A stretch of DNA of 64,000 bases from Lachnospiraceae bacterium (GTDB taxonomy: Bacteria; Bacillota; Clostridia; Lachnospirales; Lachnospiraceae), in assembly GCA_030523275.1 (NCBI GenBank), contig JAUNIX010000013.1, positions 17,483 through 81,482 on the forward strand. The letters run 5' to 3'. Below are positions 16,438-26,158 of this stretch, piece after piece. A program made the translations under genes and the position numbers. The notes under the pieces were generated by a model. It was not told where the DNA came from. It worked only from the letters and a program-made list of their open reading frames with translations, and did not search any database. Every line of letters starts with the position of its first letter. Within the stretch, counting starts at the first letter, position 1.

Positions 16438-18135
16438 CTACTTCCACGAAATCAATGTATTGATTTTATTTTCATTTTCTTCATAAGTAATTTCAATACG
16501 ATCTCCTTTTTTGATGAACATAACGGTCTCATCTGCAGAAATTTTTTCTTTGTAAAGTACATTATCCTGATCACGCAGATAGATATAAGAATCTCCATCA
16601 TTAGTAATGTAATTGACATCTAAGACTGTAATCTGTTTCGTCAGATCTGTCTCGGTCTGAACTTCTTTTTCGTCTACGATACCTTCTTCTGACATCATCT
16701 TTCGATATTCAGCGAGAACTTCTTTTTGTGAAGTTCCAGTCGCTACGACATTGTATTTCTCAACATTGACCATCGCATACATTTTTACTAACTGACTCTT
16801 ATCTTTTAGGACCATAATATAAGTTGGCTGGTTATTAATATTGATCAATGCCGGGAAGGATGCCGTATAATTTAGATGTTGCACTTGTCCTTCTGCCGCA
16901 GACATCGCCGAATTTTCATCACAACCTACAACCGGATAATATTTGGATTCTCCAGTTCGTCCATTCATCAGAACAAAGGCAATATTAGACTGATCACCAT
17001 TGACGGATGTGACTCCGGTATACATCCAAACATCCCCGTCCATAACCTTGTATCCATAATCATCCGTTGGCTGTTTACAGCCTTTGTTTCCAATTATACT
17101 ATTGATAAATCCTCCAGACAACGTACCTTTCCAACGATATTTCTGAATCATTAATTCACCATCAAAGGCATGATCGACCCATTGTGGAATATCTGCAACT
17201 TTATAATAGTTTGTGTCTCCTGTACACGGATTACAAATAACAACACCTTTGACGTCTCGTGCTCCAAACAGACCCGCATTCGCTTTTAACACCGGGCAAA
17301 TATAATATGGATTACCATCTTCATCAATTTCAAAATAATATCCTTCAAAAACAGCCGTTGGATAACGGAATCTCAAGTGTCTTGGTAAATATTTCCCAAA
17401 ATATGCGGACATAGAATATTTCATTGGCTGTTTTAATTTCACATATTTTGCTTCATTTTCTAATGGATCAACCATGACATAGCCTGGAATCCCATCTTTT
17501 TTATTATTAAACCATTTAAAAAATCCAGCGTATTCCAGCGGCGAAACCTTCATTGGTTTTCCATTTAAATCAAGCTGTGTATAGTCAGGACTTACCTCAT
17601 ACTGACTGACAACATCAGATAACGAACCAACTGCCCTTTGTCCGATCACTGCCGCACTCTCTGTATCCATCAAAGCAATGTCCTTAATATCGTCCGTTTC
17701 CGGTATATCTTTGACAAACTTTTCGTCTTTGATGTCCATAAGCCCTGCATATTTGGAAGCTGATACGATCGGAGAGGACAATAACGCACCCGCAAGAAAG
17801 AACACCAGCAGACCTGCTGTTGCCACAACCATAATCTTCGATCGGATGCCGATCAAACCTTTTCGTGTATAATCATAGAAACAGCTATATCCCATCAACA
17901 CAACAAAAATAGCGATCAAACTATACCACATCTGTGTCGACATCGTCGTAATCGCTGGTAACGATACATAATATGCGATTGCAAGAATTATGATCAGAGT
18001 CAAAAGTAAAGTTATGATATTTTTCATCGTAAATACTTTTTTCTGCTTCTTTGTTTTCCCCGTGCTAGAACCTTTTCTCATTCTAATTTCCTGTATAATC
18101 TGTCTGATTACATCAGACAATGAACCTCTATACAT
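16438..18135 (-). CDS. large membrane protein of unknown function
   Basis: A 565-aa protein with a cytoplasmic basic N-terminus and three membrane segments in residues 38-125, including an outward-facing SSPIVSASKY exit. A long soluble part of about 430 residues follows, with tyrosine-rich and PGYVMVDPLE-type blocks. Its C-terminal strands (ITVLDVNYITNDGDSYIYL) look like a small beta-barrel. The start at 18135 has AAGGTG six bases upstream; a further ATG nine codons earlier lacks a site. I do not recognise the family and see no catalytic motif. It lies between glnN and pdaB on the same strand. Confidence 0.7.
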   Translation of the reverse strand: MYRGSLSDVIRQIIQEIRMRKGSSTGKTKKQKKVFTMKNIITLLLTLIIILAIAYYVSLPAITTMSTQMWYSLIAIFVVLMGYSCFYDYTRKGLIGIRSKIMVVATAGLLVFFLAGALLSSPIVSASKYAGLMDIKDEKFVKDIPETDDIKDIALMDTESAAVIGQRAVGSLSDVVSQYEVSPDYTQLDLNGKPMKVSPLEYAGFFKWFNNKKDGIPGYVMVDPLENEAKYVKLKQPMKYSMSAYFGKYLPRHLRFRYPTAVFEGYYFEIDEDGNPYYICPVLKANAGLFGARDVKGVVICNPCTGDTNYYKVADIPQWVDHAFDGELMIQKYRWKGTLSGGFINSIIGNKGCKQPTDDYGYKVMDGDVWMYTGVTSVNGDQSNIAFVLMNGRTGESKYYPVVGCDENSAMSAAEGQVQHLNYTASFPALININNQPTYIMVLKDKSQLVKMYAMVNVEKYNVVATGTSQKEVLAEYRKMMSEEGIVDEKEVQTETDLTKQITVLDVNYITNDGDSYIYLRDQDNVLYKEKISADETVMFIKKGDRIEITYEENENKINTLISWK

Positions 18136-18279
18136 CTCTTTCACCTTGTACCTTTCTATCATTTTGTCCGAAATTCTATCATATTTGCAAAGACAAAGCT
18201 CTTAGAAATCTCTCTACTTTCCCACTCCGTCTTTACAAATATTCTACCATACATTATCATTCTAAAAAATACTTATCTT

Positions 18280-19050
18280 TTAACTTCCATTATCCGTTTT
18301 TTTATACTGCTTACCAGAATAATCAATATAATAATTTTTTGTATAGATCAATTTAGAGACCGGTACAAATTTATATCCTTTCGCTTTTAAAAGATTAATC
18401 ATTTCTTGTAATGCTTCTTTTGTATACAATGTACCGGTATGTAACAAAAGAATCGCTCCATTATCTAAATTTTTATGATCGACCGTTCTAGAAATCAGAT
18501 CTTCTCTGCCATACTCTTTCCAGTCAAGACTATCCACGGACCACTGTACTGCTTCATAACCACATGCCCGTGCCGTTTTGATCACGTTGTCATCATAATC
18601 ACCATATGGTGGACGAAAAAGTGTAATATCGTTCCCTGTTAATAGTTTGATTTTCTCATGTAAATCCATAATTTCTTTTTTCTGCTCATCCATTGATAAT
18701 TGTGTCATTTTCTTATGATGATCTCCATGATTCCCAATATCATGCCCCTCTTTTGCAATCTGTTTGACTTCTTCTGGAAAATCAGAAACCCATTCACCAG
18801 TTAGAAAAAATGTCGCTTTTACTTTTTCCTTTTTTAGAATACCCAAAATTTCTTTCATATCTTCATTTCCCCAAGCAACATCAAATGTTAAGGATATTTC
18901 TTTCTTTTTCGTATCCACACAATAAATTGGAAGATTTTTGTTTTCATTCGGGTCAACAACATGCACATTGTCTTTCCAGATGCATCCAAAAAAATAAGAT
19001 AACCCCACCACAAAAATGGCAAGGATTATCTTACATGCTACTTTCATCAT
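18280..19050 (-). CDS. pdaB: sporulation-type polysaccharide deacetylase (PdaB-like)
   Basis: A 256-aa protein with an N-terminal membrane anchor (residues 5-23) and a NodB domain. It carries LTFDVAWGNEDM, where the usual DDG is replaced by DVAWG as in PdaB proteins, then KATFFLTGEWV, HDIGNHGDHH and FRPPYGDYD. The late motif is LLHTG. In Bacillus subtilis PdaB is needed to keep spores after release; the same role here is inferred. It is upstream of the orphan membrane protein and downstream of an amidase. Confidence 0.85.
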   Translation of the reverse strand: MMKVACKIILAIFVVGLSYFFGCIWKDNVHVVDPNENKNLPIYCVDTKKKEISLTFDVAWGNEDMKEILGILKKEKVKATFFLTGEWVSDFPEEVKQIAKEGHDIGNHGDHHKKMTQLSMDEQKKEIMDLHEKIKLLTGNDITLFRPPYGDYDDNVIKTARACGYEAVQWSVDSLDWKEYGREDLISRTVDHKNLDNGAILLLHTGTLYTKEALQEMINLLKAKGYKFVPVSKLIYTKNYYIDYSGKQYKKTDNGS

Positions 19051-19100
19051 CAAACGAATTCCTTTTCTTACAGTATACGTACTTCTTTCTGAATTTATTC

Positions 19101-19859
19101 CTAATCTGTTACGATCAAGGTGTCAAAACCAGCTGCATTTAACTGTCGCTCTAACTCTTGAGCTTTCATATAGGAATCCGTTCCACCGATCAAAACTGCA
19201 TAATATTCTCCTTTTGAAACGATTTCTCCACTAAATCCTTTCGAAATTGCCTGCATCAATGTATATTGAGCATTTGAAAACATCCGAAATAGGCCAATCT
19301 GCACACGGTAAACACCAGATCTTGTGAAGTCCTGCTGCATAGCAATCACTGCATCCGCAATCTGTTCCGCAATTTGACGAAATTGGTTATCGTAAATTAC
19401 ATTATCATGATTATTATTGATAAATCCGGTCTCCACAAGTACTGCCGGCATGTTAGTTCTTCGAAGAACCACAAGTCCCGGGCGCTCTTTCACACCAAGA
19501 TTTTGATAACCTACAGTTGTCAGATTTTCATTAATCCTTCTGGCAAGTTCTGCTTTATTTCCATTATCATCATAAACCAACGTTTCAACACCAGAATACT
19601 GTCCTGGAATCGGACTGGAATTCCTGTGCAGGGAAATAAATAAATCGGCACCTGACTGGTTTGCGATCGTTGCCTTTTCAAATGGCGTCTGCGTCGTATC
19701 TCCTGTTCTTGTATATACGACATCAATTCCGGCATCTCGTAAAATCTGTCCCAATTCCAATGCAAGATTCAAATTATCATCGGATTCTCTTCTTCCATTA
19801 TAAACTGCTCCAGGATCACTTCCTCCGTGTCCAGCATCCAATACTACTTTTAAAGGCAT
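19101..19859 (-). CDS. N-acetylmuramoyl-L-alanine amidase with SPOR domain
   Basis: A 252-aa amidase. Residues 3-175 are an Amidase_3 zinc hydrolase: DAGHGG (His near 10), Glu in GRRESDDN, SLHRNS (His near 78) and VETGFINN with the catalytic Glu. Residues 183-252 form a SPOR domain (GVYRVQIGLFRMFSNAQ), which in other proteins binds denuded glycan strands. It cuts the bond between MurNAc and the stem peptide. There is no signal peptide: the zinc motif begins within ten residues of the start, and the start has a strong AAAGGAG site. It may act after mother-cell lysis or leave by another route. Confidence 0.9.
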   Translation of the reverse strand: MPLKVVLDAGHGGSDPGAVYNGRRESDDNLNLALELGQILRDAGIDVVYTRTGDTTQTPFEKATIANQSGADLFISLHRNSSPIPGQYSGVETLVYDDNGNKAELARRINENLTTVGYQNLGVKERPGLVVLRRTNMPAVLVETGFINNNHDNVIYDNQFRQIAEQIADAVIAMQQDFTRSGVYRVQIGLFRMFSNAQYTLMQAISKGFSGEIVSKGEYYAVLIGGTDSYMKAQELERQLNAAGFDTLIVTD

Positions 19860-19926
19860 AATAAAACTCCTTTCACTATCTTATGATTATGATATGCAAC
19901 AAAGCATTTTACGTTATATCTAGCAT

Positions 19927-19968
19927 CTGAATATATATGTCTCTCACTTGAATATATATGTCCCTCAC
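19927..19968 (+). repeat. two tandem 21-bp repeats upstream of the alpha-galactosidase gene
   Basis: Units at 19927-19947 and 19948-19968 match at 19 of 21 positions (core TGAATATATATGT, then CTCAC). A period of 21 bases is two helical turns, so a bound regulator would sit on the same face. They lie immediately 5' of a TATAAT box at 19978-19983, in the place of an activator site or operator. Confidence 0.6.
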
Positions 19969-20022
19969 CCGTTATGATATAATAAACAACACAAAAAATT
20001 TATGAATATCAGAGGAACAATT

Positions 20023-22212
20023 ATGGGAATTATTTTTAACAAAAAAAGCAAAACGATCACTTTGCACACAAAGCACTCGTCCTATCAAATGAAAATTGGA
20101 AATCTTGATTATCTTTTTCATTTGTATTATGGACCAAGCATCTGCGATGCAGACATGAGTTATCAAATCATGCAGTACGACCGTGGATTTTCTGGAAATC
20201 CATATGAATCCAGAAATGCCAGAACTTTCTCTCTGGATGCACAACCTCAAGAATTCAGCACACAGCAACAGGGAGATTTCCGCACGACCAGCATTGAAGT
20301 CGTAAACGGCGATGGAAGCTATTCTTTCCACGGAAAGACGGTCGATTACAAAATCACAAAAGGCAAATACCAATTGGATACTCTTCCATGTGTTTTTGCC
20401 ACCAACAATGATACGGTAGATACGTTAGAAATTACATTATCTGACGCTGTAACAAATGTACAAGTGGTACTTCTCTACAGTGTATTCGAGGAAGCCGACA
20501 TCATTACCCGTGCGGTAAAAGTTATTAATTCCGGTGATTCACCAATCCATTTGAAAAAAATTATGTCCGTTTGTCTTGATTTTCTAAATGGAAAAGACTT
20601 TGATCTGGTAAGCCTTCCAGGACGTTATGGACAAGAACGCCAGGTTGAACGCCAACCTTTGACACACCATATTCATACAATCGGCAGTGTACGTGGTTCT
20701 TCCAGTCATCAACAAAATCCATTTGTTATCTTGTGCGACAAGAATGCCACAGAAGATTATGGTAAATGTTATGGTTTCTCCCTGATGTACAGTGGTAATT
20801 TTCTAACAGAAGTGGAACTCGATCAGTATGATCAGCTTCGTCTTGTAATGGGAATCCACCCAAAACAATTTGACTATAAACTAAATCCTCAGGAAGTATT
20901 TGAAGGACCTGAAGTTGTTATGGCATTTTCCGAACATGGATTTACCGGTCTTACGCATCTTTATCACGATTTCTACCGCTCTAATCTTTGTAAGAGTAAA
21001 TTTGTCAAAGAGGTAGAACGTCCGGTTTTGATCAACAGTTGGGAAGCTGCTTTTATGGATTTCGATGATGTAAAACTGATAGAAATTGCAAAAGCCGCCA
21101 AAAAAATGGGCGTTGATCTTCTCGTTATGGATGACGGTTGGTTTGGAAAACGTGATGATGACAATAGCAGCCTTGGTGACTGGTATGTCAATGAAAATAA
21201 AATCAAATGCGGACTTCATAAATTAGTAGAGCAGATCAATGATCTGGATATGAAATTTGGTATCTGGTTTGAACCAGAGATGGTTTCTGAAGACAGCGAT
21301 CTCTACCGTGCACATCCAGAATGGACAATGCAGATTCCAGGCCGTCATGCTGTACGCAGTCGTAACCAAATGGCACTTGATATGAGTCGTAAAGATGTTC
21401 AGGATTACCTGATTGAAAAAATCAATGCAATCCTGGATGATGCCAATATCTTCTATGTAAAATGGGATATTAATCGCTCTCTTGCTGATATCTGGTCGAA
21501 CAGTCTTCCTTCTGAAAGACAGGGGGAAGTTTACCACCGTTATATCCTCGGTCTGTATCGCGTGATGGACAACATCATCAAAACTCATCCGGATATTTTA
21601 TTTGAAGGCTGTAGTGGCGGTGGCGGTCGTTACGACCCAGCTATGTTACACTACTATCCTCAATATTGGGTCAGCGATAACAACCATCCTCTTGACCGTT
21701 TAAAACTACATTACGGAACCTCATTTGTTTATCCAATCTGTACGATGGGGGCTCATATTTCTGACAGTGGTAAATTCATTCCGCTTCGTACAAAGGCTGT
21801 TGTTGCCATGTGCGGAACATTCGGATATGAACTGGATGCTACACATTTATCCGCAGAAGAACAGGAAATATGTCGTGAACAAAGTGAATTGTTCCGCAAA
21901 TATTATCATCTTATCTTCTCAGGAGATTATTACCGCCTTACCAATCCTTTTGAGGTTGGCAATATGACTGCTTGGCAGCATGTATCCAAAGATAAGAGTG
22001 AATCACTTTTAAGCGTGGTTGTAACGAATCTTACTTGTAACGGACCACAGGAGTACATAAAAGCTAAGGGATTGGAGCCTGATGCACTCTATACGATCAA
22101 TGACGGGGATGATGTATATTCTGGTTCTGCACTTATGAATGCTGGACTTCCAATCAACCGAGAAGTTCCTGAATATACAAGCTTCCAGTTCCATTTACAA
22201 AAGAAACAATAA
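20023..22212 (+). CDS. GH36 alpha-galactosidase
   Basis: A 729-aa cytosolic enzyme releasing terminal alpha-galactose from raffinose-type sugars. The N-terminal 320 residues form the beta-sandwich of family GH36. The barrel has LLVMDDGWFG, then the catalytic nucleophile Asp in YVKWDINRS, the CSGGGGRYD loop, and the acid/base Asp in WVSDNNHPLDR. There is no signal peptide, so substrate must be imported. The start at 20023 has an AGAGGA site. It is monocistronic, flanked by tandem repeats and a terminator; no transporter or regulator is adjacent. Confidence 0.95.
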   Translation: MGIIFNKKSKTITLHTKHSSYQMKIGNLDYLFHLYYGPSICDADMSYQIMQYDRGFSGNPYESRNARTFSLDAQPQEFSTQQQGDFRTTSIEVVNGDGSYSFHGKTVDYKITKGKYQLDTLPCVFATNNDTVDTLEITLSDAVTNVQVVLLYSVFEEADIITRAVKVINSGDSPIHLKKIMSVCLDFLNGKDFDLVSLPGRYGQERQVERQPLTHHIHTIGSVRGSSSHQQNPFVILCDKNATEDYGKCYGFSLMYSGNFLTEVELDQYDQLRLVMGIHPKQFDYKLNPQEVFEGPEVVMAFSEHGFTGLTHLYHDFYRSNLCKSKFVKEVERPVLINSWEAAFMDFDDVKLIEIAKAAKKMGVDLLVMDDGWFGKRDDDNSSLGDWYVNENKIKCGLHKLVEQINDLDMKFGIWFEPEMVSEDSDLYRAHPEWTMQIPGRHAVRSRNQMALDMSRKDVQDYLIEKINAILDDANIFYVKWDINRSLADIWSNSLPSERQGEVYHRYILGLYRVMDNIIKTHPDILFEGCSGGGGRYDPAMLHYYPQYWVSDNNHPLDRLKLHYGTSFVYPICTMGAHISDSGKFIPLRTKAVVAMCGTFGYELDATHLSAEEQEICREQSELFRKYYHLIFSGDYYRLTNPFEVGNMTAWQHVSKDKSESLLSVVVTNLTCNGPQEYIKAKGLEPDALYTINDGDDVYSGSALMNAGLPINREVPEYTSFQFHLQKKQ

Positions 22213-22239
22213 CTATTTCCTATTCATATTTTACATAAG

Positions 22240-22264
22240 TTCCCGGGGATTACCCGGGAATTTT
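22240..22264 (+). terminator. terminator of the alpha-galactosidase gene
   Basis: Eight-base GC-rich arms (TTCCCGGG, 22240-22247 and 22253-22260), five-base loop, then TTTT. Confidence 0.85.
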
Positions 22265-22413
22265 CTTAGATATACAAAAAGAACGTATTGGGGTAACACT
22301 TGTTTTCTTTGTTCTCCACAAGGAAACTTGATATTTAGCCCCTCGTGTGCTATATTAGCAAATGAACATGATAAGATGTGTACTGTATTTTTATGCACAG
22401 AATGGAGGACATT

Positions 22414-23175
22414 ATGGTTAATAAATGGGATATTACTATTCCAGAACTTACAGGAGAGGAAGTAAGGAGCGCCTATATCTATTTGCCGGAATCCTATCAT
22501 TATGATACAGAACGATATTATCCGGTTCTTTATATGTTCGATGGACATAATGTATTTTTTGACGCTGATGCAACCTATGGTAAGTGCTGGGGAATAAAAG
22601 AGTACATGGATTATACAAATACACAAATGATTATTGTTGCTGTAGAATGTAATCATGGTCCTAATAATGATCGTTTAAAAGAATACTCTCCTTTTTCATT
22701 TCGTGATCCGCAATATGGTAAAATTACAGGGAAAGGTCACATTACGATGGATTGGCTTGTAAATTCTTTTAAAAAAGAGATTGATCAGGCATTTCGAACA
22801 CTTTCTGATCGAGAACATACTTATATCGCTGGCAGCTCTATGGGTGGTCTTATGAGCTTATATGCTCTGATCGAATACAATCATATTTTTTCCAAAGCTG
22901 CAGCACTCTCACCATCTTTGTGGACAGGACCAAACAAGATCACACAGATGATAAAAAACACCTCCCTCGATCCAAATACCACACTTTATATGGATTATGG
23001 TTCGGAGGAAATCAAAACTCGCAAAAATATGCAGACAAACTATGCCAAAGTCAGCTCTGCACTCTTTGCAAAAGGTGTGTTTTTAGAAAGCCGAATTGTT
23101 CCAAATGGCACACACAGCGAAGGAAGCTGGGAAAAGCAAGTTCCATTTTTTATGAATACTTTACTATATGAATAG
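22414..23175 (+). CDS. esterase D-type alpha/beta hydrolase
   Basis: A 253-aa cytosolic hydrolase of the putative-esterase family (PF00756). It shows the YPVLYMFDGHNVFFD block, the nucleophile elbow GSSMGG (Ser near residue 143), and a C-terminal His in GTHSEGSW. The acid residue is probably the Asp in YMDYGSEE. The family removes acyl or feruloyl groups from sugars and other small esters; the substrate here is unknown. GGAGG precedes the ATG at 22414. It stands between the alpha-galactosidase and the ATP-grasp gene on the same strand. Confidence 0.85.
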   Translation: MVNKWDITIPELTGEEVRSAYIYLPESYHYDTERYYPVLYMFDGHNVFFDADATYGKCWGIKEYMDYTNTQMIIVAVECNHGPNNDRLKEYSPFSFRDPQYGKITGKGHITMDWLVNSFKKEIDQAFRTLSDREHTYIAGSSMGGLMSLYALIEYNHIFSKAAALSPSLWTGPNKITQMIKNTSLDPNTTLYMDYGSEEIKTRKNMQTNYAKVSSALFAKGVFLESRIVPNGTHSEGSWEKQVPFFMNTLLYE

Positions 23176-23238
23176 AATATTTCATTCATATGATATATAA
23201 TTATTTTAAATATAAAAGAAAGAAGGTTCAAACTACTT

Positions 23239-24432
23239 ATGAAAAACTTTATTTTCATCTCTCCAAACTTTCCTACAAACTATTGGCAATTTTGTAAAGA
23301 ATTAAAAGCCAACGGATTAAACGTATTAGGAATTGGAGATCAGCCATACGATGATTTAACACAGGATTTAAAGGATAGCTTAAATGAATATTATAAGGTT
23401 GATAGCTTAGAAAACTACGATTCCGTTTATCGTGCAGTTGCATTCTTTACTTTCAAATATGGTCGTATCGACTGGTTAGAATCAAACAATGAATACTGGC
23501 TGGAAAGAGATGCTGCTCTGCGTACCGATTTTAATATCCAGAGTGGATTCCAGACAGAAGATATGCCTCGCATCAAATATAAATCTAAAATGAAAGAATA
23601 TTATACAAAAGCGGGCATTCCAGTTGCCAAATATCATTTAGTTGATAATTGGGATAACTGCAAAGCATTTATCAATGAAGTTGGATATCCTGTCATCACA
23701 AAACCAGACAATGGTGTTGGAGCTTCTGATACATATAAGATCAGCAACGATGACGAACTTGGACATTTCTTCGCAACAAAGCAAGAAAATGTACAGTATA
23801 TTATGGAAGAGTTCATCAATGCAGAAGTAAACTCTTATGATGCTATTATTGATGCAAATGGAGAACCTATGTTTGAAACAGGAAATGTGACTCCAAACTC
23901 TATCATGGATATCGTAAATAACAATGATAACTCTTTATATTATATCGTCAAAGAACTTCCGGAAGATACCAGAAGAGCTGGACGTGCAGCAGTCAAAAGT
24001 TTTGGCGTTAAGAGCCGTTTCATCCACTTTGAATTTTTCCGTCTTTTAGAAGATCACGAAGGAATGGGCAAAAAAGGCGATGTTGTTGCACTTGAAGTAA
24101 ACATGCGTCCTTGCGGTGGATTTACACCAGATATGATCAACTTTGCTCATAGCACAGACGTATATAAAATCTGGGCAGACATGATTGCATTTAACAAATC
24201 CACACTTCCTGTTGGTGAACACGCTTTCTGTGCTTATGCAGGATTACGTGATGGTAAAGACTTTGTCATGAGCCATGACGATATTATGGCAGCTTATGGC
24301 GCAAACATGAGAATGGTAGACCGTATTCCAGATGTTTTAGCTGGGGCTATGGGAAATCAGATGTACGTTGCTACTTTCCCTACAAAAGAAGAAATGGATA
24401 CATTCTATCAGAGAGTTTTAGAATGTAGATAA
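23239..24432 (+). CDS. ATP-grasp ligase of unknown substrate
   Basis: A 397-aa ATP-grasp protein. Residues 1-100 form a Rossmann-like pre-ATP domain (FIFISPNFPTNYWQF). Residues 113-300 hold the ATP-grasp fold with GYPVITKPDNGVGASDT (phosphate-binding loop), YIMEEFINAEVNSYD, and the metal residues in ALEVNMRPCGG. Relatives join a carboxylate to an amine or thiol via an acyl phosphate, as in carbamoyl-phosphate synthase and biotin carboxylase. Nothing nearby gives the substrate. A bidirectional terminator follows. Confidence 0.85.
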   Translation: MKNFIFISPNFPTNYWQFCKELKANGLNVLGIGDQPYDDLTQDLKDSLNEYYKVDSLENYDSVYRAVAFFTFKYGRIDWLESNNEYWLERDAALRTDFNIQSGFQTEDMPRIKYKSKMKEYYTKAGIPVAKYHLVDNWDNCKAFINEVGYPVITKPDNGVGASDTYKISNDDELGHFFATKQENVQYIMEEFINAEVNSYDAIIDANGEPMFETGNVTPNSIMDIVNNNDNSLYYIVKELPEDTRRAGRAAVKSFGVKSRFIHFEFFRLLEDHEGMGKKGDVVALEVNMRPCGGFTPDMINFAHSTDVYKIWADMIAFNKSTLPVGEHAFCAYAGLRDGKDFVMSHDDIMAAYGANMRMVDRIPDVLAGAMGNQMYVATFPTKEEMDTFYQRVLECR

Positions 24433-24452
24433 ATACGCTATTGAATTTAAAA

Positions 24453-24487
24453 AGCCACATATCCGCTAATTCGTAGATATGTGGCTT
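24453..24487. terminator. terminator between ATP-grasp gene and hslO
   Basis: Exact 11-base arms (24453-24463 and 24476-24486) with a 12-base loop between convergent genes. The flanking T and A runs are short. Confidence 0.75.
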
Positions 24488-24493
24488 GCTTTT

Positions 24494-25372
24494 CTATCTC
24501 GCCTTTTTCAACATTTTTTTCAGATCTTCAACTGTAAATTCATAATTTGTATTACAGAAATGACAATTTACTTCAATCGGTTTCCCATCATTGATCATAT
24601 CTTTTAATTCTTTTTCTCCAACACTGATGACCGCTTTTTCGACACGCTCTTTGCTACAATTACATGCAAATTGAGTTGGCACTTTATCATAGACGGTCAC
24701 ACCAAAGTCTCCAAGCAAATCTTCCATAATCATTTCCGGAGTTTTTCCCTGACTCAGTTCTGTTGTCACTGAAGTAAATTCTTTGATTTTCTGCTCAAGA
24801 CGACTGATTACTTCCTCTTCTGCAAATGGCATCAACTGGATGATGAATCCACCTGCATGTTTGACTGTATTATTTTTCTCCATCAATACACCAAGTGCGA
24901 CAGAAGATGGCACCTGTTCACTGGTTGCAAAATAGTATGTCAGATCTTCTGCAATCTCTCCAGATACCAAATGGGTCTGTCCAACATAAGGATCTTTTAA
25001 TCCAATGTCTTTGATGACACTTAAAACTCCTAAGTCCAATGCTCCACCGACATCTAACTTACCATCTGCACGAATTGGCAGCATCACATTTGGATTATTG
25101 ACATAACCTTTGACATTGGCATGAGAATCCGCTGTTACCATCAAACCACCAATTGGTCCCTGACACTGAATTTTCAATGTCAAAATATCACTGTCATTTT
25201 TGCACATACTTCCCATCATGGCGCCCGCAGTCAGTAATCTTCCCAATGCGGCTGTTGCAACCGGACTTGTATTATGTGCCTGTCTTGCTGTTTCTACTAC
25301 TTCTTTTGTATAAGCCGCAAAAAAACGAATCTGATTATTTGCAGCTGTTCCTCTAATAATGTAATCTTCCAT
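24494..25372 (-). CDS. hslO: Hsp33 redox-regulated chaperone
   Basis: A 292-aa cytosolic holdase that becomes active when its zinc site is oxidised. The N-terminal part begins MEDYIIRGTAANNQIRFFAA as in the family. The C-terminal zinc module has FACNCSKERVE and, about 30 residues later, EVNCHFCNTNYEF, giving the four Cys ligands (CxC and CxxC). The start at 25372 matches family length; the frame extends 41 codons further without homology. It overlaps the end of the methyltransferase gene by 20 bases and is likely co-transcribed. Confidence 0.96.
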   Translation of the reverse strand: MEDYIIRGTAANNQIRFFAAYTKEVVETARQAHNTSPVATAALGRLLTAGAMMGSMCKNDSDILTLKIQCQGPIGGLMVTADSHANVKGYVNNPNVMLPIRADGKLDVGGALDLGVLSVIKDIGLKDPYVGQTHLVSGEIAEDLTYYFATSEQVPSSVALGVLMEKNNTVKHAGGFIIQLMPFAEEEVISRLEQKIKEFTSVTTELSQGKTPEMIMEDLLGDFGVTVYDKVPTQFACNCSKERVEKAVISVGEKELKDMINDGKPIEVNCHFCNTNYEFTVEDLKKMLKKAR

Positions 25373-26138
25373 CGCGAATTCGCTCCACCTTTCCTTTTTC
25401 TCTTGCAATAAAATAAATACGTTCACTATCTGCTTTCGGAGGCTCTCTGGTAAATGCATCATAAACTGCCACAAACTCCAAACCTGCCTCTGCAAGTGCC
25501 TGCTTTACTTGTTCGATCGTATACGCTTTTTGATAATGATTTTCTGTAAACTTTTGAAATCTTCCATCTTCTTCCTGCAAAAACAAATGCAGATTGTACT
25601 CATTGATTCTCTCATCTTCATAATAATAATTATCCCAGATAAAACTCATCTTCTCCCGATCTTCTGCTATCGTATGATCTGCAAGCAATACCTGATATTT
25701 ATAAAGCGTATTCATGTCAAAAATAAATAATCCTTCTGGATCCAAATAATTATTTACTAAACGAAAGACTTCTGTCAAGTCTTTTTCATCAATTATGTAA
25801 TTCATACTGTCACAAACGCTGATGATTGCCCTTACCGTTCCGTATAACTCAAATTCACGCATATCCTGCAACAAATATAGAATGTCATAACCATGTTTGT
25901 GAGATTTTTCCTGCGCGATTTCCAGCATTTCATCAGAATAATCGACACCAATCATATCATAGCCGACTTCTGCTAATTTTTCAGTCAGGCTACCAGTTCC
26001 ACATCCCAGATCTAAGATCAAACCATCATCGATTTCATCCTCTTTTAACAGACTGACCACATACTCAGCCCACTCATCATACGGAACGTTATCCATGAAA
26101 TCATCATATACTCTGGCAAAATTCTCGTAACTTTCCAT
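25353..26138 (-). CDS. class I SAM-dependent methyltransferase
   Basis: A 261-aa cytosolic enzyme with the SAM-binding glycine loop LILDLGCGTGSLTEKL (motif I, about residue 40). The acidic residue GVDYSDEML follows, then motif IV-like AIISVCDSMNY. The N-terminal SYENFARVYDDFMDNVPYDEW block is typical of uncharacterised Firmicutes methyltransferases. The substrate is unknown. AAGGAGG precedes the ATG at 26138, which argues against the longer frame. It follows cardiolipin synthase by 20 bases and overlaps hslO. Confidence 0.9.
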   Translation of the reverse strand: MESYENFARVYDDFMDNVPYDEWAEYVVSLLKEDEIDDGLILDLGCGTGSLTEKLAEVGYDMIGVDYSDEMLEIAQEKSHKHGYDILYLLQDMREFELYGTVRAIISVCDSMNYIIDEKDLTEVFRLVNNYLDPEGLFIFDMNTLYKYQVLLADHTIAEDREKMSFIWDNYYYEDERINEYNLHLFLQEEDGRFQKFTENHYQKAYTIEQVKQALAEAGLEFVAVYDAFTREPPKADSERIYFIAREKGKVERIRDGRLHY

Positions 26139-26158
26139 ATGGCCCTCCTTTATGTTTT

